A DNA stretch of 64,000 bases. Source: Streptomyces sp. JH34 (GTDB lineage: Bacteria; Actinomycetota; Actinomycetes; Streptomycetales; Streptomycetaceae). A program made the translations under genes and the position numbers. The notes under the pieces are model-generated. The model ran no database searches. It saw nothing but the letters and a program-made list of their open reading frames with translations, and had not been told where the DNA came from. This document shows, one piece after another, positions 16,071 to 26,071 of this stretch. The number at the start of each line of letters is the position of its first letter. Within the stretch, counting starts at the first letter, position 1. The stretch is from the NCBI RefSeq assembly GCF_029428875.1, contig NZ_JAJSOO010000001.1, positions 6,482,501 through 6,546,500 of the forward strand, written 5' to 3'.

Positions 16071-16373
16071 GTGCAACTGACTCCGCACGAACAGGAACGC
16101 CTGCTCATCCACGTGGCGGCCGATGTCGCAGAGAAGCGCAGGGCGCGCGGACTGCGGCTGAACCACCCCGAGGCGATCGCGCTGATCACCTCGCACCTCC
16201 TGGAAGGCGCCCGCGACGGCCGGACCGTGGCCGAACTCATGGCCTCCGGCCGGAAGGTGCTCACCCGCGCCGACGTCATGGACGGCATCCCGGAGATGAT
16301 CCACGACGTCCAGGTCGAAGCCACCTTCCCGGACGGGACCAAGCTGGTCACCGTCCACGAGCCGATCGTCTGA
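16071..16373 (+). CDS. ureA: urease gamma subunit
   Basis: 100-residue structural subunit of nickel urease, which hydrolyses urea to ammonia and carbamate. Full length for the family: MQLTPHEQERL start, LNHPEAIALI, GRTVAELMASG and VQVEATFPDGTKLVTVH at the end. It starts with GTG after a purine-rich AGAGGGTGGAAGC. First gene of ureABCFGD; ureB follows after 14 nt. Confidence 0.97.
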   Translation: MQLTPHEQERLLIHVAADVAEKRRARGLRLNHPEAIALITSHLLEGARDGRTVAELMASGRKVLTRADVMDGIPEMIHDVQVEATFPDGTKLVTVHEPIV

Positions 16374-16387
16374 CGGGAGATCGATCG

Positions 16388-16699
16388 ATGATTCCAGGAG
16401 AGATCCTGTACGCGGAGAGCCCGGTGCCGCTCAACGAGGGCCGACCCGTCACCCGCCTCACCGTCCTCAACGTCGCCGACCGGCCCGTCCAGGTCGGTTC
16501 GCACTACCACTTCGCCGAGGCCAACACCGGCCTGGAGTTCGACCGTCACACCGCCCACGGGCTGCGGCTGAACATCGCCGCCGGAACCGCTGTGCGCTTC
16601 GAACCCGGTGTCCCCGTCGACGTCGAACTCGTCCCACTCGCAGGTCTGCGCATCGTCCCCGGACTGCGTGGCGACACCGGAGGTCCCCTCGATGCCTGA
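16388..16699 (+). CDS. ureB: urease beta subunit
   Basis: 103-residue structural subunit with the typical MIPGEILYAE start, VLNVADRPVQVGSHYHFAEAN and a conserved RLNIAAGTAVRFEPG core. It packs with UreA and UreC in the (ABC)3 enzyme. A good AGGAGA precedes or lies at its start, and its last 8 nt overlap ureC. Confidence 0.97.
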   Translation: MIPGEILYAESPVPLNEGRPVTRLTVLNVADRPVQVGSHYHFAEANTGLEFDRHTAHGLRLNIAAGTAVRFEPGVPVDVELVPLAGLRIVPGLRGDTGGPLDA

Positions 16700-18413
16700 G
16701 CTCAGCCGCCCGGTGTACGCCGACCTGTTCGGTCCCACCACAGGCGACCGCATCCGGCTCGCCGACACCGATCTCGTCGTCGAGATCGAGGAGGACCGGT
16801 CCGGGGGGCCCGGACTGGCCGGGGACGAGGCCGTGTTCGGCGGTGGCAAGGTGATCCGTGAATCGATGGGCCAGGCGCGGACCACCCGCGCCGAAGGCGC
16901 CCCCGACACCGTGATCACCGGGGCCGTCATCATCGACCACTGGGGCATCGTCAAGGCCGACATCGGAATCCGTGACGGCCGGATCACCGGGATCGGCAAG
17001 GCCGGGAACCCCGACACGATGGACGGTGTCCACCCCGAGCTGGTCATCGGACCCGAGACCGAGATCATCGTGGGCAACGGCAAGTTCGTCACCGCCGGCG
17101 CCATCGACGCGCACGTCCACTTCATCTCGCCCACCCTCGTCGACCAGGCCCTCTCCTCCGGAATCACCACGCTCGTCGGCGGAGGTACGGGACCGGCCGA
17201 AGGGACCAAGGCCACGACGATCACTCCCGGCCCCTGGCACCTCGCCCGGATGTTCGAGGCGCTCGACGGATACCCCGTCAACATCGGGCTGCTCGGCAAG
17301 GGCAACACGATGTCGCGCGAGGCCATGCACTCCCAACTGCGCGCGGGGGCGCTCGGATTCAAGATCCACGAGGACTGGGGCGCCACCCCCGCCGTCATCG
17401 ACGCCTGCCTGGGGGTCTGCGAGGAGACCGGCGCCCAGCTCGCCATCCACACGGACACGCTCAACGAGGCAGGGTTCGTCGCCGACACGCTGGCAGCCGT
17501 CGCGGGACGCTCGATCCACGCGTACCACACCGAGGGCGCGGGCGGCGGCCACGCTCCCGACATCATCAGTGTGGTCTCGGAGCCCTACGTCCTGCCCAGC
17601 TCCACGAATCCGACGCGGCCGCACACCGTCAACACGATCGAGGAACACCTCGACATGCTGATGGTCTGTCATCACCTCAACCCCGCGGTGCCGGAGGACC
17701 TCGCGTTCGCCGAGTCACGGATCCGGCCCTCGACCATCGCGGCCGAGGACATCCTCCACGACCTGGGAGCCATCTCGATCATCTCCTCGGACTCCCAGGC
17801 GATGGGCCGCATCGGTGAGGTGATCCTGCGCACCTGGCAGACCGCCCATGTGATGAAGCGGCGGCGCGGCGCGCTGCCGGGCGACGGGGCCGCCGACAAC
17901 CACCGCGCACGTCGCTATGTCGCCAAATACACCATCAACCCGGCGGCGGCCCAGGGACTGGACCGGGAGATCGGCTCCGTCGAACCCGGCAAGCTAGCCG
18001 ACCTCGTGCTGTGGGAACCGGCGTTCTTCGGCGTCAAGCCGCAGACCGTGATCAAGGGGGGCCAGATCGCGTACGCGCAGATGGGCGACGCCAACGCCTC
18101 GATCCCCACACCGCAGCCGGTCATGCCCCGTCCGATGTTCGGCGCCGTGGGACGGTCGCCCTCCGCCAACTCCCTGAACTTCGTCTCCTCGGCCGCCATC
18201 GAGGCCGGACTGCCGGAACACCTCGGACTGGGGAAGAAGTTCGTGCCGATCAGCAGCACCCGCGGCGTCACCAAGGCGGACATGCGCGAGAACGACGCCC
18301 TGCCCCGGGTCGAGGTCGATCCCGACAGCTTCGCCGTCACCATCGACGGAGATCCCGTCGAACCCGCCCCCGCCGCGGAACTCCCCATGGCCCAGCGTTA
18401 CTTCCTCTTCTGA
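16692..18413 (+). CDS. ureC: urease alpha (catalytic) subunit
   Basis: 573-residue amidohydrolase carrying the dinuclear nickel site. Visible ligands: HVHF (His141, His143), the lysine that is carbamylated in GFKIHEDWG (Lys224), the flap region with VCHHL, and AEDILHDLGAISIISSDSQAMGR with the Asp ligand. The C-terminal AQRYFLF is the family's usual end. The ATG at 16692 overlaps ureB by 8 nt; an upstream ATG in frame would add ureB-antiphase sequence. No residue is missing, so the enzyme should be active once matured by UreFGD. Confidence 0.97.
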   Translation: MPELSRPVYADLFGPTTGDRIRLADTDLVVEIEEDRSGGPGLAGDEAVFGGGKVIRESMGQARTTRAEGAPDTVITGAVIIDHWGIVKADIGIRDGRITGIGKAGNPDTMDGVHPELVIGPETEIIVGNGKFVTAGAIDAHVHFISPTLVDQALSSGITTLVGGGTGPAEGTKATTITPGPWHLARMFEALDGYPVNIGLLGKGNTMSREAMHSQLRAGALGFKIHEDWGATPAVIDACLGVCEETGAQLAIHTDTLNEAGFVADTLAAVAGRSIHAYHTEGAGGGHAPDIISVVSEPYVLPSSTNPTRPHTVNTIEEHLDMLMVCHHLNPAVPEDLAFAESRIRPSTIAAEDILHDLGAISIISSDSQAMGRIGEVILRTWQTAHVMKRRRGALPGDGAADNHRARRYVAKYTINPAAAQGLDREIGSVEPGKLADLVLWEPAFFGVKPQTVIKGGQIAYAQMGDANASIPTPQPVMPRPMFGAVGRSPSANSLNFVSSAAIEAGLPEHLGLGKKFVPISSTRGVTKADMRENDALPRVEVDPDSFAVTIDGDPVEPAPAAELPMAQRYFLF

Positions 18414-18430
18414 GGACGGGACAGCACCTC

Positions 18431-19096
18431 ATGACGACGCGCGCAGCCCTGCTCGTCCTCGCCGACGGCCGGTTCCCCGCCGGTGGCCACGCCCACTCCG
18501 GTGGCGCCGAGCCGGCCGTCAAGGCGGGACACATCAGAGACGCACAGGACCTGGCCGACTTCTGCCTCGGCCGGCTCCACACCACAGGGCTCACCTCCGC
18601 CGCCCTCGCCGCCGCCGCGGCGCACGGCCTCGACCCGCTCGCCCTCGACGAGGCCGCCGACGCCCGGACACCCTCGCCCGCGCTCAGGGGCGTCGCCCGC
18701 AGACTCGGCCGGCAGCTGATGAGGGCGGCACGGGCCACCTGGCCCAGCCCCGAACTCACCGCGCTCGCCGGAGCCCGGCCCCGCGGCGCCCACCAGCCGG
18801 TCGTCCTCGGGCTCACCGCCCGCGCCGCGGGCCTGGGACCGACGGACGCCGCGCACTGCGTCGCCTACGAAACGGTCAGCGGCCCCGCCAGCGCGGTGGT
18901 CCGGCTGCTGTCCCTGGACCCCTTCGAGGCCACCGCGGTCCTCGCCCGCCTCACACCCGCACTCGACGAGGTCGCCGAGCAGGCGGCCGAGGCCGCACGG
19001 CGCGGCATCGACGCGCTGCCCGCCGCCTCGGCCCCGCTGCTCGACATCTCGGCCGAGACCCACGCGGGCTGGCCGGTCCGTCTGTTCGCTTCCTGA
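18431..19096 (+). CDS. ureF: urease accessory protein UreF
   Basis: 221-residue accessory protein that, with UreG and UreD, loads nickel into UreC and gates the UreG GTPase. All-helical with the family's LADGRFPAGGHAHSGG N-terminus (Ser and Gly-rich HSGG) and AYETVSGPASAVVRLL. The ATG at 18431 lies 17 nt after ureC. No UreE is present in the cluster; in many actinobacteria UreE is absent, and a UreG His stretch may take over nickel handling. Confidence 0.93.
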   Translation: MTTRAALLVLADGRFPAGGHAHSGGAEPAVKAGHIRDAQDLADFCLGRLHTTGLTSAALAAAAAHGLDPLALDEAADARTPSPALRGVARRLGRQLMRAARATWPSPELTALAGARPRGAHQPVVLGLTARAAGLGPTDAAHCVAYETVSGPASAVVRLLSLDPFEATAVLARLTPALDEVAEQAAEAARRGIDALPAASAPLLDISAETHAGWPVRLFAS

Positions 19097-19137
19097 ATCC
19101 GGAACCCGTCCCGACCGCATCACCAGGAGTCGCACCC

Positions 19138-19811
<674 letters not shown>

Positions 19812-19815
<4 letters not shown>

Positions 19816-20597
19816 GCGTCACGGCAACCGCCCGGATCACGGCGGTCGCCGACGGGCGGGGCTCCACGGTCCTTCCGGTGCTCGAGAGCGACGGGCCGCT
19901 CGCCCTGCGCCGGACCAGGTCCCAGGACACCGGGTACGCGCGCGTCACCGTGGTCGGCGCCATGAGCGCGCCGCTCGGCGGCGACCGGCTCGCCATCGAG
20001 GTGCGCGCCGAGGACGGAGCCCGCATGACGGTGGACGCCGCGGCCGCCACCGTGGCGCTGCCGGGAGCCGGCCAGGACGCCGGCCCCGCTTCGTACGCCG
20101 TGCGGCTGAGCGCGGGGGAGGGAGCCGAGCTCCGCTGGTTCCCCGAACAGCTCGTCTCCGCCCGCGGCAGCGAACTCGACATGACCACCCGGGCCGACCT
20201 CGCCCCCACCGCCCGCCTGGTGCTGCGCGAGGAACTGATCCTGGGCCGGCACGGCGAACCGACCGGAAGGCTCTCGACCCGCCTCACGGTGCGCAGAGCC
20301 GGACGGCCGCTGCTCGAACAGCAGTTGGCGTACGGGCCTGGAGCACCCGGAGGCTGGGACGGTCCGGCCGTGCTGGACGGTCACCGGGCCGTCGGGCAAC
20401 TGCTCGTGGTCGACCCCGCGTTCGACGAGGCCATGCCCGCTCCCCGCCTGCTCGGCCCCACAGCGGTACTCACCCCGCTCGCCGGACCCGCCGTTCTGGT
20501 GACGGCGCTCGCACAGGACGCACGGCTGCTGCGGGCGGTGCTGGACGAAGCGCTGGAAGGCCTCCTGAAGGAGTCGAAGGCCCACCGGAGGCCCTGA
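19812..20597 (+). CDS. ureD: urease accessory protein UreD
   Basis: 261-residue scaffold protein that docks UreF-UreG on the urease apoenzyme. Mostly beta strand; family features include GGDRLAIEVRAEDGARMTVDAAAATVALPG, LRWFPEQLVSARGSELDMTTRADLAPTA pieces and a C-terminal helix. It starts with GTG inside a GTGA overlap with ureG and ends the operon. No obvious hairpin follows before the peptidase gene. Confidence 0.93.
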
Positions 20598-20699
20598 GTT
20601 CGCTCAGCGGGACCCCGACACCGGTTATTGGTTCGGTAAAGAAACACGCGTACGCCTTGTTCTCAGCAACCTCACAGACGAAAGGATCCTCCTGGACAC

Positions 20700-22328
20700 A
20701 TGAACCGACGCGCCGCGACCGGCGGCGCATCACGCAGGGGGAGGTTCCACTTGAGACGCACAGCGGTGCTCGGTTCGGCCGGCACTCTGATCGCGGGCAC
20801 GCTCATAGCAGGGGCGATGGCCGCACCGGCCGCAGGCGCCGACAGCCTGCACCACGGCGGCCAGGAAGCGCGTGGCGTGCAGATCGCCGCGGCCCGGGCC
20901 GCGAAGGCGGGAATCGACTGGGCGGACTGTCCGGCCGACTGGGCGATCACCGCGCCCATCCAGTGCGGCTGGGTGAGCGTTCCGCTCGACTACGGCAAGC
21001 CGGACGGCAAGCAGATCAGGCTCGCGGTGGACCGGCACGTCAGCACGGGCACGAAGGACGAGCGCCAAGGCGCACTCGTCTACAACCCCGGCGGTCCCGG
21101 CGGCTCGGGCATGGCGTTCCCGAAGCGCGTCGTCACCAAGAACCCGCGCTGGACGACGGCCGCGAAGGCGTACGACTTCGTGGGCTTCGACCCACGCGGC
21201 GTCGGCCACTCGGCGCCGATCTCCTGCGTCGACCCGCAGGAGTTCGTGAAGGCCCCGAAGGCCGATCCGGTGCCGGACAGCGAGGCCGACAAGCGTGCCC
21301 AGCGCAAGCTCGCGGCCGAGTACGCCGACGGCTGTGCCGAGCGCAGCGGTGAGATGCTGCCGCACATGACCACGCCCGACACCGCGCGCGACCTGGATGT
21401 CATCCGTGCCGCGCTCGGCGAGAAGCAGCTCAACTTCCTCGGTGTCTCGTACGGCACCTACCTGGGCGCGGTCTACGGCACACTCTTCCCGTCGCACGTG
21501 CGCCGCATGGTCGTCGACAGCGTGGTCAACCCGGCGAAGGACAACATCTGGTACGAGGCCAACCTCAACCAGGACATCGCCTTCCAAACGCGCTGGAACG
21601 ACTGGAAGGCGTGGGTCGCCGAGAACGACGCCGCCTACCACATCGGTGACACACCGGAGAAGGTCGAGCAGGCCTGGCTGACGCTGCGCGCCGCGGCCAA
21701 GAAGAACCCGATCGGCGGCGTCGTGGGCCCCGCCGAGCTCATCGGCTTCTTCCAGAGCGCGCCGTACTACGACTCCGCCTGGGCGCCCACCGCCCGGATC
21801 TGGAGCGACTACCTGGGCGGCGACACCCAGGCACTGATCGACGCCGCGGCACCCGACCTGTCGGACACCGCGGGCAACATCAGCTCGGAGAACGGCAACG
21901 CCGTGTACACGGCGGTCGAGTGCGCGGACGCCAAGTGGCCCACCAGCTGGAAGAAGTGGGACCGCGACAACACCCGGCTGCACGAGCAGTACCCGTTCAT
22001 GACCTGGGCCAACGCCTGGATGAACCTGCCCTGTGCCACCTGGCCGTCCAAGCAGCAGACGCCGCTGGACGTCCGTACCGGCAAGGGCCTGCCGCCGGTG
22101 CTGATCGTCCAGTCCACGCGTGATGCCGCCACCCCGTACGAGGGCGCCGTCGAGCTGCACAAGCGCTTCAAGGGCTCCCGTCTCATCACCGAGAAGGGCG
22201 CCGGCTCGCACGGTGTCACCGGCCTGCTCAACCCCTGCGTCAACGAGCGGGTGGACACCTACCTGCTCACGGGCAAGACCGACCGGCACGATGTGACGTG
22301 CACCCCGCACGCCACACCGAAGCCGTGA
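20700..22328 (+). CDS. secreted tripeptidyl aminopeptidase (S33 alpha/beta hydrolase)
   Basis: 542-residue exported serine peptidase resembling Streptomyces Tap, which removes tripeptides from protein N-termini. A long signal peptide (about 1-48, RRGRFHLRR then a hydrophobic core ending AAPAAGA) is followed by the hydrolase fold: oxyanion HNPGGPGGSG-type segment (YNPGGPGGSG), nucleophile Ser in LGVSYGTYLG, Asp in QSTRDAATPYEGA and His in GAGSHGVTG. The cap carries paired Cys typical of the family. In memory this gene also follows urease in S. coelicolor. Confidence 0.9.
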   Translation: MNRRAATGGASRRGRFHLRRTAVLGSAGTLIAGTLIAGAMAAPAAGADSLHHGGQEARGVQIAAARAAKAGIDWADCPADWAITAPIQCGWVSVPLDYGKPDGKQIRLAVDRHVSTGTKDERQGALVYNPGGPGGSGMAFPKRVVTKNPRWTTAAKAYDFVGFDPRGVGHSAPISCVDPQEFVKAPKADPVPDSEADKRAQRKLAAEYADGCAERSGEMLPHMTTPDTARDLDVIRAALGEKQLNFLGVSYGTYLGAVYGTLFPSHVRRMVVDSVVNPAKDNIWYEANLNQDIAFQTRWNDWKAWVAENDAAYHIGDTPEKVEQAWLTLRAAAKKNPIGGVVGPAELIGFFQSAPYYDSAWAPTARIWSDYLGGDTQALIDAAAPDLSDTAGNISSENGNAVYTAVECADAKWPTSWKKWDRDNTRLHEQYPFMTWANAWMNLPCATWPSKQQTPLDVRTGKGLPPVLIVQSTRDAATPYEGAVELHKRFKGSRLITEKGAGSHGVTGLLNPCVNERVDTYLLTGKTDRHDVTCTPHATPKP

Positions 22329-22345
22329 TCACCCCATGACGTGAG

Positions 22346-22376
22346 CGGGCGGCCGATGGTTTCCGGCGGCCGCCCG
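22346..22376. terminator. hairpin between convergent tap-like and epimerase genes
   Basis: Perfect 10-bp stem CGGGCGGCCG (22346-22355) with CGGCCGCCCG (22367-22376) and an 11-nt loop, 18 nt after the peptidase stop; it can serve both converging genes. Confidence 0.75.
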
Positions 22377-22402
22377 TTCACCCTTCCGGAGACGAGCCCC
22401 GC

Positions 22403-23452
22403 TCACGTCGTCCGGTCGTGACGCTCCAGCCAGGCGTCCTCCGCCGCGTAGTCGAAGAGCGTCTCGCCGTAGGTGCGCACCATCTTCGGGAACGCCTGCC
22501 TCCAGTCCCGTCCGTCGAGCCGCCCGGCGAGCCATTCGACGGTCCGCGGCAGCGACTGGGCATACCCGGTCACCGGGCGGTAGCCCAACTCCCGTCCGGC
22601 CGCCGCCATGTCGTAGACCACGGGATGCGCGCCGCTCCACGGCGTCCCGCCGATCCCGCCCTCGGGCGGGGCACCAGCCACCAGCACCGTCTCGGTCTCC
22701 AGACCGAGCACGTCGTCGACGGCCGCCCCGATCTCGGCCACCGTCGGCGCCTGCGGATCCCCCGCGTTGAGCACGCGCGGCGCCGGAGCCAGAGCGGCGA
22801 GCCTGATGAGCTCGGCGAGGTTGGACACATGGACCGGATGGAAGCGGCTCTCCCCGCCGTACGCCAGGACACGCCGCCTGCGCCCGTCCAGCAGACGTTT
22901 GACGAAGTACAGCTCGCGCGGTGACCGGCAGTGCTCCCCGTGGATCGCGCCCGCCCTCAGCAGCGTCACGGGCAACGCGTCCCCGGCCGCCAGCAGTTCA
23001 CGCTCCAGCGCGATCTTCCGCGTCCCGTACGTCTCGTCGCCGGGCGCCACCGTCGTCTGGCTCTCCGGGATCGGCACGGGGTATCCGGGAAAGCCGTCCG
23101 GCTCTCCCTGCGTGTCGAAGCTGCGGCCCCGGTCGTCCTCGTACACCGCGCCGCTGGAGATGACCACCGCGGAGCCGGCCCGGCCCGACAGCCCGGTCAG
23201 CTGCGCCGCGTGGCCGGGTCCGAACGCGACCGTGTCGACCAGGACGTCACAGCCGTCGCCGAGCGCGGCCGACAGGGCGCCCTCCTCCTCGCGGTCGAGA
23301 GCGACCGTGCGGACGCCGCCGTCCCAGGCGTCGTCCCGGCCGCCGCCGAGGGAGGCGGCGGTCACCTCCCAGCCGTCCCCGGACAGGGCCCGCACCGCGG
23401 CCCGGCCGATCTGTCCCGTCGCACCCAGCACGAACACCCGTCCTCTGCTCAT
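22403..23452 (-). CDS. NAD-dependent epimerase/dehydratase (extended SDR)
   Basis: 349-residue short-chain dehydrogenase-like sugar epimerase or reductase. Rossmann motif FVLGATGQIG at the N-terminus, ISSGAVYED, the catalytic YGTRK (Y-x-x-x-K), and LLRAGAIHG downstream. C-terminal helices and TVEWLAGRL are as in NAD-dependent epimerases. It is transcribed alone, downstream of the acyltransferase gene in the opposite genomic order. Substrate unknown. Confidence 0.85.
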   Translation of the reverse strand: MSRGRVFVLGATGQIGRAAVRALSGDGWEVTAASLGGGRDDAWDGGVRTVALDREEEGALSAALGDGCDVLVDTVAFGPGHAAQLTGLSGRAGSAVVISSGAVYEDDRGRSFDTQGEPDGFPGYPVPIPESQTTVAPGDETYGTRKIALERELLAAGDALPVTLLRAGAIHGEHCRSPRELYFVKRLLDGRRRRVLAYGGESRFHPVHVSNLAELIRLAALAPAPRVLNAGDPQAPTVAEIGAAVDDVLGLETETVLVAGAPPEGGIGGTPWSGAHPVVYDMAAAGRELGYRPVTGYAQSLPRTVEWLAGRLDGRDWRQAFPKMVRTYGETLFDYAAEDAWLERHDRTT

Positions 23453-23517
23453 GCGAGGGACGCTACGGCCGCCCCGGCGGCCGGACCAGGGATTTCGGCC
23501 CGCAGCAGATTCCCCGC

Positions 23518-24228
23518 TCAGCGTGACCGGCGCGGGAACTTCTTCGACTCCTCGGCCTGCGCCGCCTTCGCCTTGACCGCGTACTCGTCCACGTACTCCT
23601 GACCGGAGAGGCCGAGAACGGCGTACATGATCTCGTCCGTGACCGCACGAATGGCGGCCTTCTGGTCCTCCAGGCCGGCGTAGCGCGAGAAGTCCAGCGG
23701 CTCCCCGAACCGGATCGTGACCCGCTTGATCTTCGGCATCTTCTGTCCGGGCGGCTGGATCTCGAAGGTGCCGACCATCGCGCAGGGGATGACCGGGACC
23801 CCTGCCTTGATCGCCATCACCGCGACGCCGACCTTGCCCTTGCAGAGCCGTCCGTCGTGCGAGCGGGTGCCCTCCGGGTAGATACCCAGCAGTTCACCCT
23901 TGCTCAGCACCCCCAGCCCCTCGCGGATCGCCGCCTGTCCCGCCTCCTTGCCGGAGCGGTCCACCGGGATCTGCCCGATGCTGTGGAAGAACGCCGCGGT
24001 CAGCTTGCCCTTGATGCCGGGGCCCGTGAAGTACTCGGCCTTCGCGAGGAAGGTGATGCGGCGCTTGAGGATCGCCGGCATCAGGAAGTGGTCGGAGAAG
24101 GAGAGATGGTTGCCCGCGACGATGGCCGCACCCTCGTCGGGGATGTGTTCGAGTCCTTCGATGCGGGGCCGGAACACCAGCCGGAGCAGGGGCCCCAGGA
24201 CGACGTACTTCAGGACGTAATAGAACAC
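23518..24228 (-). CDS. 1-acyl-sn-glycerol-3-phosphate acyltransferase (PlsC-type)
   Basis: 236-residue membrane-associated acyltransferase of phospholipid synthesis, transferring acyl groups to lysophosphatidate. Motif I NHLSFSDH (N-H-x4-D), motif III YPEGTRS and motif IV VPVIPCAMVG are intact. The start is GTG at 24228 preceded by AGGAGAG, before the amphipathic FYYVLKYVVLGPLLRLV segment; the frame is open far upstream but without family sequence. C-terminal end is Lys/Arg-rich. Confidence 0.88.
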   Translation of the reverse strand: MFYYVLKYVVLGPLLRLVFRPRIEGLEHIPDEGAAIVAGNHLSFSDHFLMPAILKRRITFLAKAEYFTGPGIKGKLTAAFFHSIGQIPVDRSGKEAGQAAIREGLGVLSKGELLGIYPEGTRSHDGRLCKGKVGVAVMAIKAGVPVIPCAMVGTFEIQPPGQKMPKIKRVTIRFGEPLDFSRYAGLEDQKAAIRAVTDEIMYAVLGLSGQEYVDEYAVKAKAAQAEESKKFPRRSR

Positions 24229-24515
24229 GGCTTCTCTCCTTGTCTTCCGGACCGGGCTGGTGGCCGCGTTCTGCCAGGTCACGCATGGTGTTGTCGCGCT
24301 CGGCCGACTCGTCGGCGCGGCCCGGGGGCGGCCCGGCCTTCCTGAGGACTGGTACCCGCTTCCCGTCACCTCACCTGACGCGCCATCAGTCGACGGCGTG
24401 TACGAACTCGTCGCTTCCCCCGGGCGGAGATCGTAGCTCCGATGGCGGTGGGCCCGCGAGGTCGTGCGGGGCAGGACCGCGTGTTCACGCACCCCCTCAC
24501 TGCCTGCCGCGCGCT
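24229..24515. other. intergenic, no gene seen
   Basis: Between the acyltransferase and the hairpins below, open frames are Arg/Pro-rich without domains. The minus-strand promoter of the acyltransferase should be here. Confidence 0.35.
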
Positions 24516-24551
24516 CGCGGGGCCCTCCAGGCCGTGCCGGAGGGCCCCGCG
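24516..24551 (-). terminator. second hairpin downstream of the SRPBCC gene
   Basis: Perfect 13-bp stem CGCGGGGCCCTCC (24516-24528) with GGAGGGCCCCGCG (24539-24551), loop 10 nt, about 160 nt after the SRPBCC stop; probably a back-up terminator. Confidence 0.6.
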
Positions 24552-24649
24552 TACCGCTCGCTTCCCGTCCGCCCCGCAGCGGTCGGTCCCGGTGGATGTC
24601 CGCACGCGGGCCGAGGATCACGTCCGCCCCGCAGCGGTACGCGGCCGTG

Positions 24650-24682
24650 GTCCCGCCCGGTCAGGGCCCGACCGGGCGGGAC
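24650..24682 (-). terminator. terminator after the SRPBCC gene
   Basis: Perfect 13-bp stem GTCCCGCCCGGTC (24650-24662) with GACCGGGCGGGAC (24670-24682), loop 7 nt, 28 nt beyond the stop at 24710. Confidence 0.75.
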
Positions 24683-24709
24683 GGGGGAGACCGCACGGGG
24701 CCCCGCGCC

Positions 24710-25096
24710 TCAGCCGCGTACCAACCGGCCCAGCGCCCACCGCGCGGGCGCCGCGTACGCGGCGAGAGCGACCGCCGGGCCCTCGACGACGAGTTCCGTG
24801 GCCGATCCGCCCGGCCGCCGGAGCACCCGGTGGCCGAGCCGCAGCCGCACAGGACCGACGGCCACCCGCCACACCCAGTGCCACCGCTCGTCGTCGACGG
24901 ACTCCACCACGAACGCGGCCGTGACGCCGAACAGCGAGACGACCTCACCCCGCATCCCCGCGGTGACGCGCTCCCCGTCGGCGTGAACCGTTCTGATCTG
25001 CGGCGACCAGCTCGGCCAGCGCCGGATGTCGACGTAGCGGAGCCAGACGTCCTCGGGCTCCGCACGTCCCGACGCACGCAGTGTCATGACCGCCAT
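24710..25096 (-). CDS. SRPBCC (START/Bet v1-like) family protein
   Basis: 128-residue protein of the polyketide cyclase / SRPBCC superfamily, a hydrophobic-ligand-binding fold. Segments typical of the family are the early WLRYVDIRRWPSWSP (helix-grip entrance) and the WHWVWRVAVGPVRLRLGH strand pair. It has no catalytic signature, so a role is not assignable. The ATG at 25096 lies 7 nt after the HU-like stop, so the two are cotranscribed. Confidence 0.75.
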   Translation of the reverse strand: MAVMTLRASGRAEPEDVWLRYVDIRRWPSWSPQIRTVHADGERVTAGMRGEVVSLFGVTAAFVVESVDDERWHWVWRVAVGPVRLRLGHRVLRRPGGSATELVVEGPAVALAAYAAPARWALGRLVRG

Positions 25097-25103
25097 CGGT
25101 CCG

Positions 25104-25367
25104 CTACCCGGCTCGCCCGACCTCGTCGTTGACGAACTCGTTGAGTGCCTTACCCGGCCGTAGCGCCGCCCCACCGTTCTCCTGGTGGAAACTGCCGAAT
25201 CCCACCAGTGTGACCGCGCCACCCGTCCGGAGCGTCTCGGCGATCGCGCCGGCCTCGGCGACCGTCCCGAACAGGGCGTCGACGACGAGCCCGATCTGCT
25301 CGGCCGACAGCTCGCCCCCGCCCGCCGTCCTATGTCCCACCGCCTCGATCAGCCCGGACCTGTCCAT
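25104..25367 (-). CDS. HU/IHF-like DNA-binding protein lacking the beta-arm
   Basis: 87-residue HU-fold protein. The N-terminal helix-turn-helix body (DRSGLIEAVGHRTAG...AEQIGLVVDALFGTV) and the VTLVGFGSF strand are clear, and the C-terminal PGKALNEFVND matches the HU end. Between them HU proteins normally have about 29 residues forming the DNA-embracing arm with R-N-P-x-T-G; here there are about 10 (HQENGGAALR). Dimerisation may be kept while minor-groove intercalation is lost. First gene of a pair with the SRPBCC protein. Confidence 0.8.
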   Translation of the reverse strand: MDRSGLIEAVGHRTAGGGELSAEQIGLVVDALFGTVAEAGAIAETLRTGGAVTLVGFGSFHQENGGAALRPGKALNEFVNDEVGRAG

Positions 25368-25520
25368 GCGAAGCACCCACCTCTCGACATCGGGACCCGC
25401 GACCGGCGAAGGCTGTACGCCTGATCCGGACGGCCGCGCCACTGCCTCACCATGCTGGCACCGCCGGGGCACGCCCGCACGCGGCGGGCACGCGGCAGCG
25501 CGGTGCCGTACGCTGCCCGC

Positions 25521-26054
25521 GTGCACAGTGTGGAACTGCTGCTCGACCACGCGACCGAGCGCGCCGTCCGCGAGGCTTGGGAGCGCCTGGCACGCGCCGG
25601 GCTGCCCAGCCTGGCCGCGCACCGGCATCCGACCAACCGCCCGCACCTCACCCTGGCCACCGCGGACACCCTTCCCGCGCAGACACGGGCAGGGCTGGAC
25701 CACACGCTCACGGCTGCACTGCCCCTGTCCCTGACGCTCGACGGGCTCGTGCGGTTCGGGGGCCGCAGGCACGTACTGGCCTGGGCGGTCAGGCCCGACG
25801 ACGCCCTGCTGAGCCTGCACCGGACGGTGTGGCGCACCCTGCGCGAGGCGCCGGGGAGCGGACGCCCGAACCCGCTCCACGACCCCGAGCGCTGGATCCC
25901 GCACATCACCCTCGGCCGCGGGGCCGAGCACCCGGGCGCCGCGGCCGGTACCGAGGTGCTGCCACTGGTGCCGGACACACCGCTCACCGGCCGGTGGACC
26001 GGCGCGCGGACCTACGACTCGCTGTCCCGTACCACCGACCGGCTCGGCCCCTGA
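25521..26054 (+). CDS. 2'-5' RNA ligase family protein (2H phosphoesterase)
   Basis: 177-residue 2H-superfamily protein with the two hallmark H-x-T motifs, HLTLA (about 44-48) and HITLG (about 131-135), which place two His at the active site for cyclic phosphate or 2'-5' bond chemistry. I start at the GTG at 25521 (VHSVELLL), the first family strand; the longer frame adds a basic leader with no features. Transcribed alone. Its physiological RNA or nucleotide substrate is unknown. Confidence 0.8.
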   Translation: MHSVELLLDHATERAVREAWERLARAGLPSLAAHRHPTNRPHLTLATADTLPAQTRAGLDHTLTAALPLSLTLDGLVRFGGRRHVLAWAVRPDDALLSLHRTVWRTLREAPGSGRPNPLHDPERWIPHITLGRGAEHPGAAAGTEVLPLVPDTPLTGRWTGARTYDSLSRTTDRLGP

Positions 26055-26071
26055 ACCGCGTGTTCCGCGCC

